From positions 62,001 through 126,000 of the IMG/VR virus record IMGVR_UViG_3300017963_000204: DNA of 64,000 nucleotides. One strand, written 5' to 3'. The notes below the pieces were generated by a model. It saw only the letters and a list, made by a program, of their open reading frames with translations, made no database searches and was not told where the DNA came from. Below, in pieces: positions 21,801-30,309 of the stretch. Origin of the DNA: a virus. How positions within the stretch are numbered: the first letter of the stretch is position 1; the number at the start of each line of letters is the position of its first letter. The position numbers were made by a program, and so were the translations under genes.

Positions 21801-23120
21801 TTACACCTTCGTGAAAAGCCACTTGCGGGCGGCTTCTGCGATGCCCTTGGCGACTTGCTTCCACTCCAGTCCGGCCACTTCGAGCTCGGCTTCGCTCTCC
21901 TTGATGACGTCGGCGTTGAAGGCCTTCAGGAAAAGCCCGGTGCCGCGCTTCGTTGGAGCCTCGTCACCGAACACCTCCCCCAGGATCTGCTCGCACCGGG
22001 CCTCGGTCACGAACATCTCGACGAAGCCTTCGATGCTCTCGGCCACCTCCGGTGCGATCTGGACCGGGGCCTTCTGCTGCACCACAGAGTGCTTCTCACC
22101 CTTCGTCTTGAACATCAGCTCATGCGCCGGAAGGTACCACGGGAGTGGGTCACCGTTCCCACAGGACACTGGATACCAAACCAACCCCTCGCCGACGCCC
22201 GAAATGCCGAACGTCTCCTTGACCCAGGTGTCCTCGGCCTCGACGCGCCTCACACAGCCCGCCATGAAACGAGCGTTCTTCTCCAGGGACTCGCTACTTC
22301 CGAAGTCAATCTCCACATAGGAGCTGTACCAGGGCAAGATGAACACGTCCGGGTGAGGCTGGGAACAGAGCGTTTCGATCACGCCCGGCTCCGTCACCAT
22401 CTCCGCCTCGTGGTCGAAGCCAACCTGGACGCCGAAGACCACGAAGATCTTCCGGTCGAGCTTCGAAACTGCCATACCCCGCTGCACACCGGGGCCGCAC
22501 CACTCTCCGAAGAACGTGAGAGGCTTCGGAGCACCGAGATACTGCTCCCAGTAGTCCCGGTTCTTTTCCACCCAGGCCCGGAAGCCCTTGTTGTCCTTCA
22601 CCTCGGGCGTGAGGATACACTTACGGCTCTGCGCCGTAATCCGGCCACCGGCGATCTGAATCGCAGCGTTCGTCCCATGGAGCTTCACCTTGGCGCAGTA
22701 GGACACAACAGGAGGCTTGTACTCCGCACCGACGTGCTCCGCGATCCCCTGAAGGTTCCGAAGCACGTTGTGCAAGAGCTCGATCGCTGGCCACTTCACG
22801 TGTCGAGGCTTCGTCTTCGGGGAGTAGTCGTCGTGACAGAAGAATTCCGTCAGGTCCGCTCCCTCCTCGTGGTCGGCCTTGTTCAGGATCATCCCGTAGG
22901 ACGCCAGACCTCTGAACTTCGCTTTCTTCACCTCGGTACCGTCCCGCAGGATAGCACCCGGGAGCGCCACCGCGACGAGCTCCCCCTCCTCGTAGATGTG
23001 GTCCGAGTTCGCCACCACCTGGACCAACTTCGAATCACCCACAGCGAGGTCGTACACCCAGAGCGTGTCCGCGTTCGGGTGCTTCTTCCGGGTCTCTACT
23101 CGCATCGCTTTCACTGGCAT
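21801..23120 (-). CDS. RNA ligase (nucleotidyltransferase fold) with N-terminal OB-like region
   Basis: AKVKLHGTNAAIQI near residue 150 matches the ligase nucleotidyl-lysine motif (K-L-H-G-T-N). FFGEWCGPGVQ near 210 and VVFGVQVGFD near 230 match motifs III and IIIa. The first ~100 residues (KHPNADTLWVYDLAVGDSK, VALPGAILRDG) resemble a tRNA-binding OB domain as in EMAPII/PheT-like proteins. Such ligases reseal tRNA or other RNA breaks. The 439-aa length is longer than a minimal Rnl2. The tRNA-rich left end and the HAD protein support an RNA-repair role. Confidence 0.85.
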   Translation of the reverse strand: MPVKAMRVETRKKHPNADTLWVYDLAVGDSKLVQVVANSDHIYEEGELVAVALPGAILRDGTEVKKAKFRGLASYGMILNKADHEEGADLTEFFCHDDYSPKTKPRHVKWPAIELLHNVLRNLQGIAEHVGAEYKPPVVSYCAKVKLHGTNAAIQIAGGRITAQSRKCILTPEVKDNKGFRAWVEKNRDYWEQYLGAPKPLTFFGEWCGPGVQRGMAVSKLDRKIFVVFGVQVGFDHEAEMVTEPGVIETLCSQPHPDVFILPWYSSYVEIDFGSSESLEKNARFMAGCVRRVEAEDTWVKETFGISGVGEGLVWYPVSCGNGDPLPWYLPAHELMFKTKGEKHSVVQQKAPVQIAPEVAESIEGFVEMFVTEARCEQILGEVFGDEAPTKRGTGLFLKAFNADVIKESEAELEVAGLEWKQVAKGIAEAARKWLFTKV

Positions 23121-23179
23121 TGTCCATCTCCTTCTTGTTGGGGACACCCCCACCAACGCCCCGTGCTGCCCGGTGTACC

Positions 23180-23722
23180 CTAGTCTTCGGACCCGTCTTT
23201 CGGAGCGTACTTCTGAGCCAGCCGAGCCAGCTCCTCCCGTTCTTTCTGCTCCTTTGCCTCGGCCTGCTGCTTCTTGAGCTCCTCGAGCGAGGTTTTCCGA
23301 AGCGCCCTCACATCGAAGGTCCAGATCGCTCGGGCCTCGATGAGCTGCGCAACTTCGATGATGCTCTCATTCCGCGTCCAGCGGTCCCTATGTGCGCCGA
23401 GGAGAGACCATTCCGAGAAGTTGTAGTGCTCGAGCACGTAGGCCTCGGCCTCTTCCATGGTGTCCATCGGGAGCACTTCGAGGCATTCGTTGCAGCCCCA
23501 GGGCGCGTGCTTGCACCCCTGGTCGCCCTTGATCCGGAGCAGAAACCGGTGCTCTGGCGGCTCGGGCTCAGGCGACTCGGACTCTTCTTCTTCTTTGGCC
23601 CGCATCTCTATCTGACCGATCCACTTCAGGATGCGCTTCAACCAGGTTCTGTCCTGGGTGCCCCAGTGGCCGAACTCCAGCTCTTCTTCGATCCGCTCCT
23701 CGAGCTCTTTCAGGTGTCGCAC
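23180..23722 (-). CDS. Charged 180-aa protein with zinc-like centre
   Basis: A GTG start at 23722 sits inside the end of the upstream gene behind GGAGGCG. Acidic N half, CKHAPWGCNEC (residues ~70-80), and a long Lys/Glu coiled-coil C terminus (SLEELKKQQAEAKEQ). The function is unknown. Confidence 0.72.
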   Translation of the reverse strand: MRHLKELEERIEEELEFGHWGTQDRTWLKRILKWIGQIEMRAKEEEESESPEPEPPEHRFLLRIKGDQGCKHAPWGCNECLEVLPMDTMEEAEAYVLEHYNFSEWSLLGAHRDRWTRNESIIEVAQLIEARAIWTFDVRALRKTSLEELKKQQAEAKEQKEREELARLAQKYAPKDGSED

Positions 23723-24213
23723 ACCGCCTCCCTGGCCGCCCAACGGCGGTCCCGCTCTTCCTCCCACTCTTTCTCTTCGGCCTCCCACCGATCGCGCATC
23801 TCGGCAATCCGGGGGAACTTCTCCCGGAAGTACTCCTTTTCCTCCTCTTCCTCGTCCACGAACTGCACGTGTTCCATCAGGGTCGCGATGTCGTTCTCCT
23901 GCTGGAGGGTCTCCTTCACCCCCATGAACTCGGCCGGCACACCCAAGCCCGCGAGCAGACGTTCCCGGGCCAGGTCCAGGTCGATCGGGAGCAGGTCTGC
24001 CGGTGTGACCGTCGTCGGAGGCGTCGTCAGAACGGTTTGAATGGAGAAGGCCGGATCTGGCGGACGCATGGGGGCTGTGTGGACGTGCGTCTGGAACAGG
24101 ACAGCCAGCCTCTGAACGGCGGCCTTCGTTTCCAGGATCAGCCCCTTCATCTCGCGAACAAAGTCCGGCTCGGTTCGGATGCTGCCGCGCTGCCGGATCA
24201 CACTCCTACTCAT
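23710..24213 (-). CDS. Unknown 167-aa protein
   Basis: It starts MSRSVIRQRGSIRTEP at 24213. Residues ~85-110 (LARERLLAGLGVPAEFMG) loosely resemble a portal-type segment, but the protein is far too short for a portal. A highly acidic coiled-coil end follows. The role is unclear. Confidence 0.68.
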   Translation of the reverse strand: MSRSVIRQRGSIRTEPDFVREMKGLILETKAAVQRLAVLFQTHVHTAPMRPPDPAFSIQTVLTTPPTTVTPADLLPIDLDLARERLLAGLGVPAEFMGVKETLQQENDIATLMEHVQFVDEEEEEKEYFREKFPRIAEMRDRWEAEEKEWEEERDRRWAAREAVCDT

Positions 24214-24740
24214 GGCCGAGCATCCTTGGAAGCCTGCACTGAGCTCCACACGAACTCCGCCTTGGCCCGGTTACATCCTAGCCTCTGCATGCACACAGCG
24301 ACGCTTTTTTCGCGGTCGTCCCCGATCATGTCGAGGAGCTCCCTCCGGGACAGTCCGAACTCCGCCATACCTTCCTGAATGGACGCCTCACGATCCTCCA
24401 GTTGGGCGACCACTTTCTTCATGTGCTCGTCGACGGGGTTCGAAACGCGGGGCACCTCGAGCTCCTGGACGAGCTCCGAGAGCCACTCATCGTCAGGCAA
24501 AGTGTCCCGATAGCCGGCGACGATCTCTTCGGTGCTGTAACCCGGAGGAACGGCGCACCAGAGCGCCACTTTGGCCCGACTGACATCCCTATCGGTCTCG
24601 AGCCGCCAGACCTCTCCGGTCCACTCGGCGTAGCACAGGGCGTAGTTCGTGATCACCAGGGATTCGTTCATCTTCACGTAGGCCAACAGGCGAAACCCCG
24701 CCAGGGGCCGGTCCTTGAAGGTCTTCCAGTTCAGCTGCAT
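24210..24740 (-). CDS. Unknown 176-aa protein
   Basis: It starts MQLNWKTFKDRPLAGF. The N half is beta-rich with a Cys/Tyr/Trp core and the C half helical and charged (EDREASIQEGMAEFGLSRRE). Its ATG overlaps the recombinase stop. The function is unknown. Confidence 0.72.
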   Translation of the reverse strand: MQLNWKTFKDRPLAGFRLLAYVKMNESLVITNYALCYAEWTGEVWRLETDRDVSRAKVALWCAVPPGYSTEEIVAGYRDTLPDDEWLSELVQELEVPRVSNPVDEHMKKVVAQLEDREASIQEGMAEFGLSRRELLDMIGDDREKSVAVCMQRLGCNRAKAEFVWSSVQASKDARP

Positions 24741-25324
24741 TCTTCTGTCTCCTTTTCTTTCAGAGCCCTCTGAAGGGTGCCCCTCGGGATGCCTAGGAGC
24801 TTGCTCACTTTCCGTTGGGAGTAGCCCTTGCCAAAGAGCTCTTCCACGGCTTCTAGGTCGGTCTCTACCCTGGGACGCCCGACGTGTGTCCCGTTGGCCT
24901 TAGCGTGCTGCATACCGGCCTTGACCCGCTCCCTGATGGTGTCGCGTTCGAACTCGGCGAAGGCGGCCACGATGGTGAAGAACATCTTTCCGGCGGCACT
25001 GGTCGTGTCGATGGTCTCCCGGAGGGACACGAAGTCGACGCTGTGCTCCTGGAAGGTCTCCAAGGCGGTCACGAGCTGCCGTGTGCTCCGGGCGAAGCGG
25101 TCGAACTTCCACACAAGGACTACGTCCAGCTTCCCGGTGATCGCATCCTTCATGAGCTTGTCGAGCGCCTTCCTGGAGGCCTTCGCACCGGAGACACCTT
25201 CGTCGACGTACTCCCTGTGCTTCCAGCCGTTGAGCTCCACGTACTTGCGGAGCTCCTCAAGCTGCATCTCGACGCTCTGATCCTTCGTGGACACCCTGGC
25301 GTAGATCCCGGCCCGCTTTTTCAT
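24731..25324 (-). CDS. Serine recombinase (resolvase/invertase family)
   Basis: The catalytic N-terminal domain shows YARVSTKDQS (Ser near residue 12), LVWKFDRFARSTRQL near 70-85 and FAEFERDTIRERV near 125. The C-terminal part (GKGYSQRKVSKLLGIPRGTL) is a helix-turn-helix. At 197 aa it is a complete small resolvase/invertase. It lies about 2.6 kb from the FGE cassette array and is the only recombinase in the window, so it is a natural but unproven candidate for cassette switching. Confidence 0.92.
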   Translation of the reverse strand: MKKRAGIYARVSTKDQSVEMQLEELRKYVELNGWKHREYVDEGVSGAKASRKALDKLMKDAITGKLDVVLVWKFDRFARSTRQLVTALETFQEHSVDFVSLRETIDTTSAAGKMFFTIVAAFAEFERDTIRERVKAGMQHAKANGTHVGRPRVETDLEAVEELFGKGYSQRKVSKLLGIPRGTLQRALKEKETEECS

Positions 25325-25548
25325 GACGACCCCTCAGCTCTCTTGAGCAGCCGTGGCATCAACACCCAGCGCATCTGGGAGTCGGGGGCGACCACCTCTT
25401 CGTCGCGCCCCTTCGGGTGCTCGGCGATCATCTTGTCCAGGAAAGCCACCGCTTCACACTCCTCTTTGTGAGGAGAAAAGGCAGCGCAGAAGTCTCTGTA
25501 CTCGCCCAGGGTCCCGGGACAGGGGTTGCCTTCTTCGTCTTTTCTCAT
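25321..25548 (-). CDS. Unknown 75-aa protein
   Basis: It starts MRKDEEGNPCPGTLGEY; helical and acidic in the middle, basic at the end (MPRLLKRAEGSS). The start precedes and the stop overlaps the recombinase gene. Confidence 0.65.
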   Translation of the reverse strand: MRKDEEGNPCPGTLGEYRDFCAAFSPHKEECEAVAFLDKMIAEHPKGRDEEVVAPDSQMRWVLMPRLLKRAEGSS

Positions 25549-25559
25549 CGTGTCCTCCG

Positions 25560-25814
25560 TTACACGTCCGACGCTTGGCGCGTCCGTTGATAGTCGGTCT
25601 CACGCTCTTCGACGTACTCGCCCCGGTGTTTCCGCCCCACGCGGTTGATCGTCCACCAGGGCGACCAGGGCTCGGAGCGCTTGTTGCGAAAGCGCACCTT
25701 GGCGTTCTTCTTCAGCTTGTCTGCCGGCAGGTACGTGGTCGTCCACCACGTCTCTTCGGTCTCGGGGTCGTCCCGGTACAGCGAACACTGGCAGTAGTAC
25801 TCATGGCGTGGCAT
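25560..25814 (-). CDS. Unknown 84-aa protein
   Basis: It starts MPRHEYYCQCSLYRDD. Basic and Trp-rich (SEPWSPWWTINRVG) with a CQC pair. The function is unknown. Confidence 0.68.
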   Translation of the reverse strand: MPRHEYYCQCSLYRDDPETEETWWTTTYLPADKLKKNAKVRFRNKRSEPWSPWWTINRVGRKHRGEYVEERETDYQRTRQASDV

Positions 25815-26088
25815 CGGTCTCTTCCTTGCGCTCCCGGTACCAGACGAAGCCGCACTTGTCGTCGCATTCGGCCACACAGAGGGTCTCCAGGCGGTAGTGC
25901 ATCGCAGGAGCGCAACCGCACTTCGGGCACAAGTCGCCACGGACACCCAGGACATCTTCGCTTCGGCCCCCGAGTTCCGGTGGTAGCCTGATGTAGTCAG
26001 GGGTGCCGATGAGCAGGGCGCAGGAGCCGTCCAGGTCTTCACGCATGGGGAGCTGTCCCGGGAACTTGTCCAACCAGAGTGTGCTCAT
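25801..26088 (-). CDS. Zinc-ribbon 95-aa protein
   Basis: It starts MSTLWLDKFPGQLP; CPKCGCAP and CVAECDDKCG make a zinc site at ~48-80. The start overlaps the upstream stop. Confidence 0.7.
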   Translation of the reverse strand: MSTLWLDKFPGQLPMREDLDGSCALLIGTPDYIRLPPELGGRSEDVLGVRGDLCPKCGCAPAMHYRLETLCVAECDDKCGFVWYRERKEETDATP

Positions 26089-26402
26089 GGCTTCCTCCCG
26101 TAGAAGAGGCGCGTGAGCACCTCCCATTCCGTTCGTTCACGGAGCTTCTTGATAGCGCGCGCGGGCGCGCCCAGGTACGTGTATTCGAGGAGCGCCACGA
26201 GGGCCGCCTGGCTATTCTCTCTCAAGTACTGCCAGGTCTGGAGCCACGGGGGCTCGGCCTTGTTCTCTTCTTCGAGCTGCACCCGAAGGTCGAGAAGCGC
26301 CTGGATCCGGTGCGCGCTCGGCGAACCCACTTCCAGGAAGCCGTTCTCGAGCTCTTCCCGGACCTTCTCGTCGATTCGTCGCAGTGTTTCATGGCGGTGC
26401 AT
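26085..26402 (-). CDS. Unknown 105-aa helical protein
   Basis: It starts MHRHETLRRIDEKVREE, preceded by CCAACGGAGGGGG, so it heads the operon. Alpha-helical with leucine-rich middle (AALVALLEYTYLG). The function is unknown. Confidence 0.72.
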   Translation of the reverse strand: MHRHETLRRIDEKVREELENGFLEVGSPSAHRIQALLDLRVQLEEENKAEPPWLQTWQYLRENSQAALVALLEYTYLGAPARAIKKLRERTEWEVLTRLFYGRKP

Positions 26403-26459
26403 GGGTGTCCCCCTCCGTTGGAACTGCACACATCGTGTGTCGATGTGACACCACACACC

Positions 26460-26485
26460 GTAATAGGTCGCTATTCGATTGTCAA
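26460..26485 (-). promoter_or_regulatory. Promoter of the recombinase operon
   Basis: TTGACA (26480-26485), about 15 bases, then TATTAC-like bases (26459-26464), followed by the CCAACGGAGGGGG site at 26407-26419. Confidence 0.58.
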
Positions 26486-26504
26486 GCGGAAAAGAGGAAA
26501 AAGA

Positions 26505-26717
26505 TCAGACGGAGTAGACGGGGGTGTCCGAGAGGACCATGGCGTCGAAGATGGCGAGCCCGATCGGGAGCTTTCTTCGGCGGCACTTCGGACACTCGAG
26601 GCTACCTCCATCGGAGTCGACCATGTGCTCCCGGCACTTTCGGTCGGGACAGTCCGAGGGCAGCAGGGTGGACTGGTTCTCCAGGACGGTACTGTGGTTC
26701 AAGTCTGCTCGAGGCAT
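26505..26717 (-). CDS. Zinc-ribbon 70-aa protein
   Basis: It starts MPRADLNHSTVLENQ behind GAAGGAGGG. CPDRKC...CPKCRRR forms a zinc site. The leader carries the AAGATTGGGG motif (26740 area). The function is unknown. Confidence 0.7.
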   Translation of the reverse strand: MPRADLNHSTVLENQSTLLPSDCPDRKCREHMVDSDGGSLECPKCRRRKLPIGLAIFDAMVLSDTPVYSV

Positions 26718-26784
26718 GGCGCCCTCCTTCGGGTCCTCTCCCCAATCTTTTGTATACCCGGAAACGAACGCTTCCGGGCCACTC

Positions 26785-27990
26785 TCACCAGCTTCCATCG
26801 CGAACGGTCTCTGTGTCGACCACCTTCGGGGTGCCGCAACTGACGACCTCCTCGACCGGGGCGCTCGAATCGTCCTGTTGACCCTCTAAGCCCTTGTCCT
26901 TGTCCATCTCGGAGATGGTCTTCACCTTGCCCAGCGTCTCGGAGGCCTCCACGTCACCAAGGTCCTTGTCGTAGAGGTCGAACCAGGGGATCCCGGCCGC
27001 GAAGTACTCGTCCTTGCCGATGGGGCTCGGGGGCGGCGCTTCGCCGGTGATCTGCTGGTACATCTCCGCGTTCACCAGGTGGACGAACACGCGCTGCTTG
27101 CAGTCCTGGTCCCAGACATGGACACCGTGGGGGTCGGGATAGACCTGCTGACGCATCGAGCCGCCCGCACCCATCCCCATCAGAGCCGCCTTCGGGGCGT
27201 TCTCCTGGAAGCTCCTCTTCGCGTGTCTCCGAATCACCGTGGGCTTGATGGCGTGCCTCATGAAGCCCTTGGCAACGCCTTCAGGGGCTCCCGCAGGCGC
27301 AGTGCTGCACAGGACCGCGCTCTCGAGGGTGTGCCCGCCGCTGGTCTTCACTTCCCCGGAGTAGCTCTCGAAGCCGTCGTCGCCGTCCCAGCCGAGGCTC
27401 TGCCCGGAGGCTCCGCCAGCAGTCGCAAAGCCGCCCTTCGCGACACCGCGGGAGCGCGTGCCTCTGCGCTTCTTGGGCTTCGGGAAGTGCTCTCGCTTGC
27501 CCGGGTAGACGGCCAGCTGCAGGCCGCCGTGCTTCTCCTCACCCGTGACCTGACCTTCCACGGTATAGCCCATGCCCAGGGGCATCGCCACGAACTGGCT
27601 GACCTTGCCCTCTTCGGACTTGATGCCGTCGATCCACTTCTGGGGCGGAGCCACGAGGTAGTCCTGCTTGTCCTCGCTGAGACCGTCCTTCCAGGGCTCA
27701 CCCGTGATGGCGTCGATCTTCCCGACGCCAACCTTCACGGCGCAGGGCGCGTGCGTGCGCAGTCCGAACTGGATCCACATCGCTTCGCGCTGGTGGAGCG
27801 GCAGGAACACGCCGCCCTTCTCCACCCAGCTGGGCGGCACCTTGTCCTTGTAGTCGTCGATGCGCTTGAGAGGGAAGCGTCCGACCGAGCGTGGCAGGGG
27901 GTAGGTCTTTCCGTCCTCCGGGAGCCGGAAGGTTCTGTGGAAGACCACGATCAGGTTCTCTGTGTGCAGTTCATTGCCGATGACTTTCAT
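26785..27990 (-). CDS. Unknown 401-aa protein
   Basis: It starts MKVIGNELHTENLIVVF. It has PPSWVEKGGVFLPLHQREAM near 55-75, a conserved-looking active-site-like stretch, then basic and Gly-rich linkers and an acidic C terminus. Its ATG lies inside the end of the last FGE cassette. No family is named with confidence. Confidence 0.78.
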   Translation of the reverse strand: MKVIGNELHTENLIVVFHRTFRLPEDGKTYPLPRSVGRFPLKRIDDYKDKVPPSWVEKGGVFLPLHQREAMWIQFGLRTHAPCAVKVGVGKIDAITGEPWKDGLSEDKQDYLVAPPQKWIDGIKSEEGKVSQFVAMPLGMGYTVEGQVTGEEKHGGLQLAVYPGKREHFPKPKKRRGTRSRGVAKGGFATAGGASGQSLGWDGDDGFESYSGEVKTSGGHTLESAVLCSTAPAGAPEGVAKGFMRHAIKPTVIRRHAKRSFQENAPKAALMGMGAGGSMRQQVYPDPHGVHVWDQDCKQRVFVHLVNAEMYQQITGEAPPPSPIGKDEYFAAGIPWFDLYDKDLGDVEASETLGKVKTISEMDKDKGLEGQQDDSSAPVEEVVSCGTPKVVDTETVRDGSW

Positions 27991-28253
27991 GTCGTCTCCT
28001 CGTAGTGGCGGGGCCTCCGCCCCTGCAAACTCGAAAGCTCAAGCGGGTTACGAAGTCGTCTGTGGCCGCAAAGGAAGAGCGGTGCCCCGAGTGGAACTGG
28101 ATATCGAGACCGCCGCGAAAGGTGCTGCCCATGACGATTCTGTGTGTGTCGTCCCAGTAGTGGACCCGGATGACATCTTCAGGATCCGGGGCCTCAGTGA
28201 ACTCGAGAGCCGAGAAGCCCTGAGACAGCTCTCTCCAGCGGAACGTGCCCACA
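27971..28253 (-). repeat. FGE cassette 15 (distal)
   Basis: It contains RIVMGSTFRGGLD and LSFRVCRGGG and runs on in frame to overlap the start of the 401-aa gene. It is longer than the others and off their frame. Confidence 0.75.
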
Positions 28254-28473
28254 TCACCCCCGTGCGATCCGGAAGCCGACATCGCTGCCTGCTCCGATCT
28301 GGTGTTCGTCGAGGCGTCCATCGTGCTCGAGGAAGTCTCGGTCGTGGGTGCGCACGTAGATGACATTGTTGTAGCAGAAGCCTTTGAGGAGGGACTTGTA
28401 GGAGGCGGTCCGGGGCCTCGGTCCGTTCCCGAGGGGCCAGGGGTTCGGGATCTCAGGCCAAAAGTGGCGGCGA
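28254..28473 (-). repeat. FGE cassette 14
   Basis: It contains LLKGFCYNNVIYVR and ends DVGFRIARG. One extra base in its CCACTTTTGG junction (others CCCTTT) puts it in the frame of the constant domain rather than of cassettes 1-13. Confidence 0.85.
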
Positions 28474-28626
28474 TCACCCGTAGCAGATCCGGAAGCCGAC
28501 GATGTCGTGAGGACTCCCTGGGTAGAAGTTCTCGTCGTGGTAGTAGTTGGTCCGCTTGTGGAGAGTGCCGTCGCTTCTGTTCCGGTCCCACCAGGACCCG
28601 CCCCGGAGACTCCAAAAGGGCGGGGC
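28474..28626 (-). repeat. FGE cassette 13
   Basis: It contains WSLRGGSWWDRNRSDG and ends VGFRICYG. This is the most canonical RGGSW example. Confidence 0.9.
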
Positions 28627-28767
28627 TCACCCCCAGCAGATCCGGAAGCCCGTGAAGAAGATGCCACGTGGTCGGAGGCTCCCGTTCCGTCGTCCGAGAT
28701 GGATCCGGAGAGCGTTCGTGAAGCGGGAGTAGCACTCGCCTCTTCGAACGCGGCGCCGAAAGGGCGC
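28627..28767 (-). repeat. FGE cassette 12
   Basis: It contains RRVRRGECYSRFTN and ends TGFRICWG. Confidence 0.85.
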
Positions 28768-28896
28768 TTACCCTCTGCAAACCCGGAATCCGATGATGTA
28801 GAGCTTTCCTGTGATTCTCCATACCGTGCTGCATCTGCCGAGGGGTTGGAAGTCCTCTGAGAACCACGAGTTCCCTCGGCACCTGCTAAAGGGCCC
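28768..28896 (-). repeat. FGE cassette 11
   Basis: It contains SRCRGNSWFSEDF and ends IGFRVCRG (TAA stop). Confidence 0.85.
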
Positions 28897-29049
28897 CTAC
28901 CCCCAGCAGATCCGGAAACCTTTGCCCCAGGAGTTGTCGGCGAAAGGTTCGGAGTCACGCTTCGCGACGCTGGCGACACCTCTGAAGAGGCTGCTGGCGA
29001 AGCCTCGCCCGGTCTTGGCGACAGGGAAGACGAAGTGTCGAAAGGGCGC
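28897..29049 (-). repeat. FGE cassette 10
   Basis: It contains GRGFASSLFRGVASVAKR and ends GKGFRICWG; closely related to cassette 4. Confidence 0.85.
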
Positions 29050-29193
29050 TCAAGTACCTCCGTCGGATCGGACGATCCGGAATCCGAGCAGCTTGTCGGA
29101 CATGGTTGTGAGCCCGGTTCCCCGGGCGTTGAGACGGAGGGAGACCGCGGAGCCGCCCCCTCGACAGATCGGGATCCAGACAAAGGGCGGCGC
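29050..29193 (-). repeat. FGE cassette 9
   Basis: It contains CRGGGSAVSLRLNARG and ends LLGFRIVRSDGGT; the GGATCGGACGATCC palindrome overlaps the codons for the tail. Confidence 0.85.
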
Positions 29194-29325
29194 TCACCCC
29201 CAGCAGATCCGGAAGCCGGCGCTGGTCCAGTCCCCGAACTCACGCCCCTGTCTTCGGCGGGATGCGGAAGGCTGGAGTCGCATCCAGGACCCCGCTCGGA
29301 CGACCCGAAAGGGACAGCGTCCTCC
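29194..29325 (-). repeat. FGE cassette 8
   Basis: It contains RVVRAGSWMRLQPSASR and ends AGFRICWG. Confidence 0.88.
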
Positions 29326-29484
29326 TCATCCTCGGCAGATCCGGAATCCGCGCCGCTGGTGGGCCCAGCTTCGTCGTGGGGAGAAGCACTTCCCAGACAG
29401 TCGCACGCGCGCGTAGACGGCGTCGAAACACCCTCCCCGGGGCTTGCCATACGGCTCCCGCCAGGGCTCCCCGGAAAAGGGTGA
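29326..29484 (-). repeat. FGE cassette 7
   Basis: It contains GKPRGGCFDAVYARVR and ends RGFRICRG. Confidence 0.85.
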
Positions 29485-29634
29485 TCACCCCCAACAGATC
29501 CGGAAGCCGATATGATGGGCCCGGGTCCACATGGTGCGGGGGGTCTTTCTCCCGGGTCGCAAATTGTGGGGAGGGTACGGGTGTGCTGCATCGAGCCATG
29601 CGCCCCCTCGGAGGAAGCGGTCCCGAGGAAAGGG
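29485..29634 (-). repeat. FGE cassette 6
   Basis: It contains RFLRGGAWLDAAHPY and ends IGFRICWG. Confidence 0.9.
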
Positions 29635-29775
29635 TCAGGAGTGTCCTCCTCGACAGATCCGGAAGCCCCAGCGGCCGGCTGCTCCTCTTCCGTATCCTCT
29701 GATGGAGAGCCGTCCGAGAGCGGGGGTAAAGAACTCGATGAGGTAGATCCCCCGCTCCCCGAGTCGAAAGGGCGA
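29635..29775 (-). repeat. FGE cassette 5
   Basis: It contains GERGIYLIEFFTPALG and ends WGFRICRGGHS. Confidence 0.85.
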
Positions 29776-29967
29776 TCAACCTCGGGCGATTCGAAAACCC
29801 TTACCAAATGAGGAGGAGGCGAAGGGCTCGGATGACCGCTTCGCGAGGCTGGCGACGCCCCTGTAGTAGACGCTGGCGAAGCCCCGCCCGACCTTGGCGA
29901 AGGGGCTCGGTCCTCGAGCGACCCGGTCGGCCTCTGTGGTCTCTCCCCAGGGACGAAAGGGCGGCGA
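29776..29967 (-). repeat. FGE cassette 4
   Basis: It contains GRGFASVYYRGVASLAKR and ends GKGFRIARG; a near relative of cassette 10. Confidence 0.85.
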
Positions 29968-30123
29968 TTACCCCTGGGATCGGACGATCCGGAAGCCGAG
30001 GAGCGTCCCCTTGTACTCGGGGTAGCTCCCAGGGCCTCGGTGGGCGATCCGGGCTCCGTGACCAGAGGAGAGTTCCCTGAACAAGCGTCCGCCTCGGAAG
30101 TTGGCACTTCGAAAGGGCGCCGT
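29968..30123 (-). repeat. FGE cassette 3
   Basis: It contains ANFRGGRLFRELSSG and ends LLGFRIVRSQG, with the 14-bp palindrome in the tail codons as in cassette 9. Confidence 0.88.
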
Positions 30124-30309
30124 CTACCCCCGGCAGATCCTGAACCCTGGTCGAACGGTGTAGAAGACGTAGGTCTCGAGCTCGATGTACCAGGACTTGA
30201 AGCCCTCGGGGTGTTGGTTCCCGAGCCACTCGCGGCGGGACAATCGGAGGGGTGGGTCGGGGTAGAAAGCGCCGCGGAGAGTGAGGGATCGCCGTGCCCA
30301 AAAGGGAGC
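30124..30309 (-). repeat. FGE cassette 2
   Basis: It contains SLTLRGAFYPDPPLR and ends PGFRICRG (TAG stop). Confidence 0.85.

Noticed and set aside
21741-23183. 480-aa plus-strand frame
   Set aside because: It is exactly antisense to the RNA ligase, whose motifs are clear.
23710-24213. Portal protein
   Set aside because: A short similarity to a portal-like segment only; the protein is about a third of the size needed.
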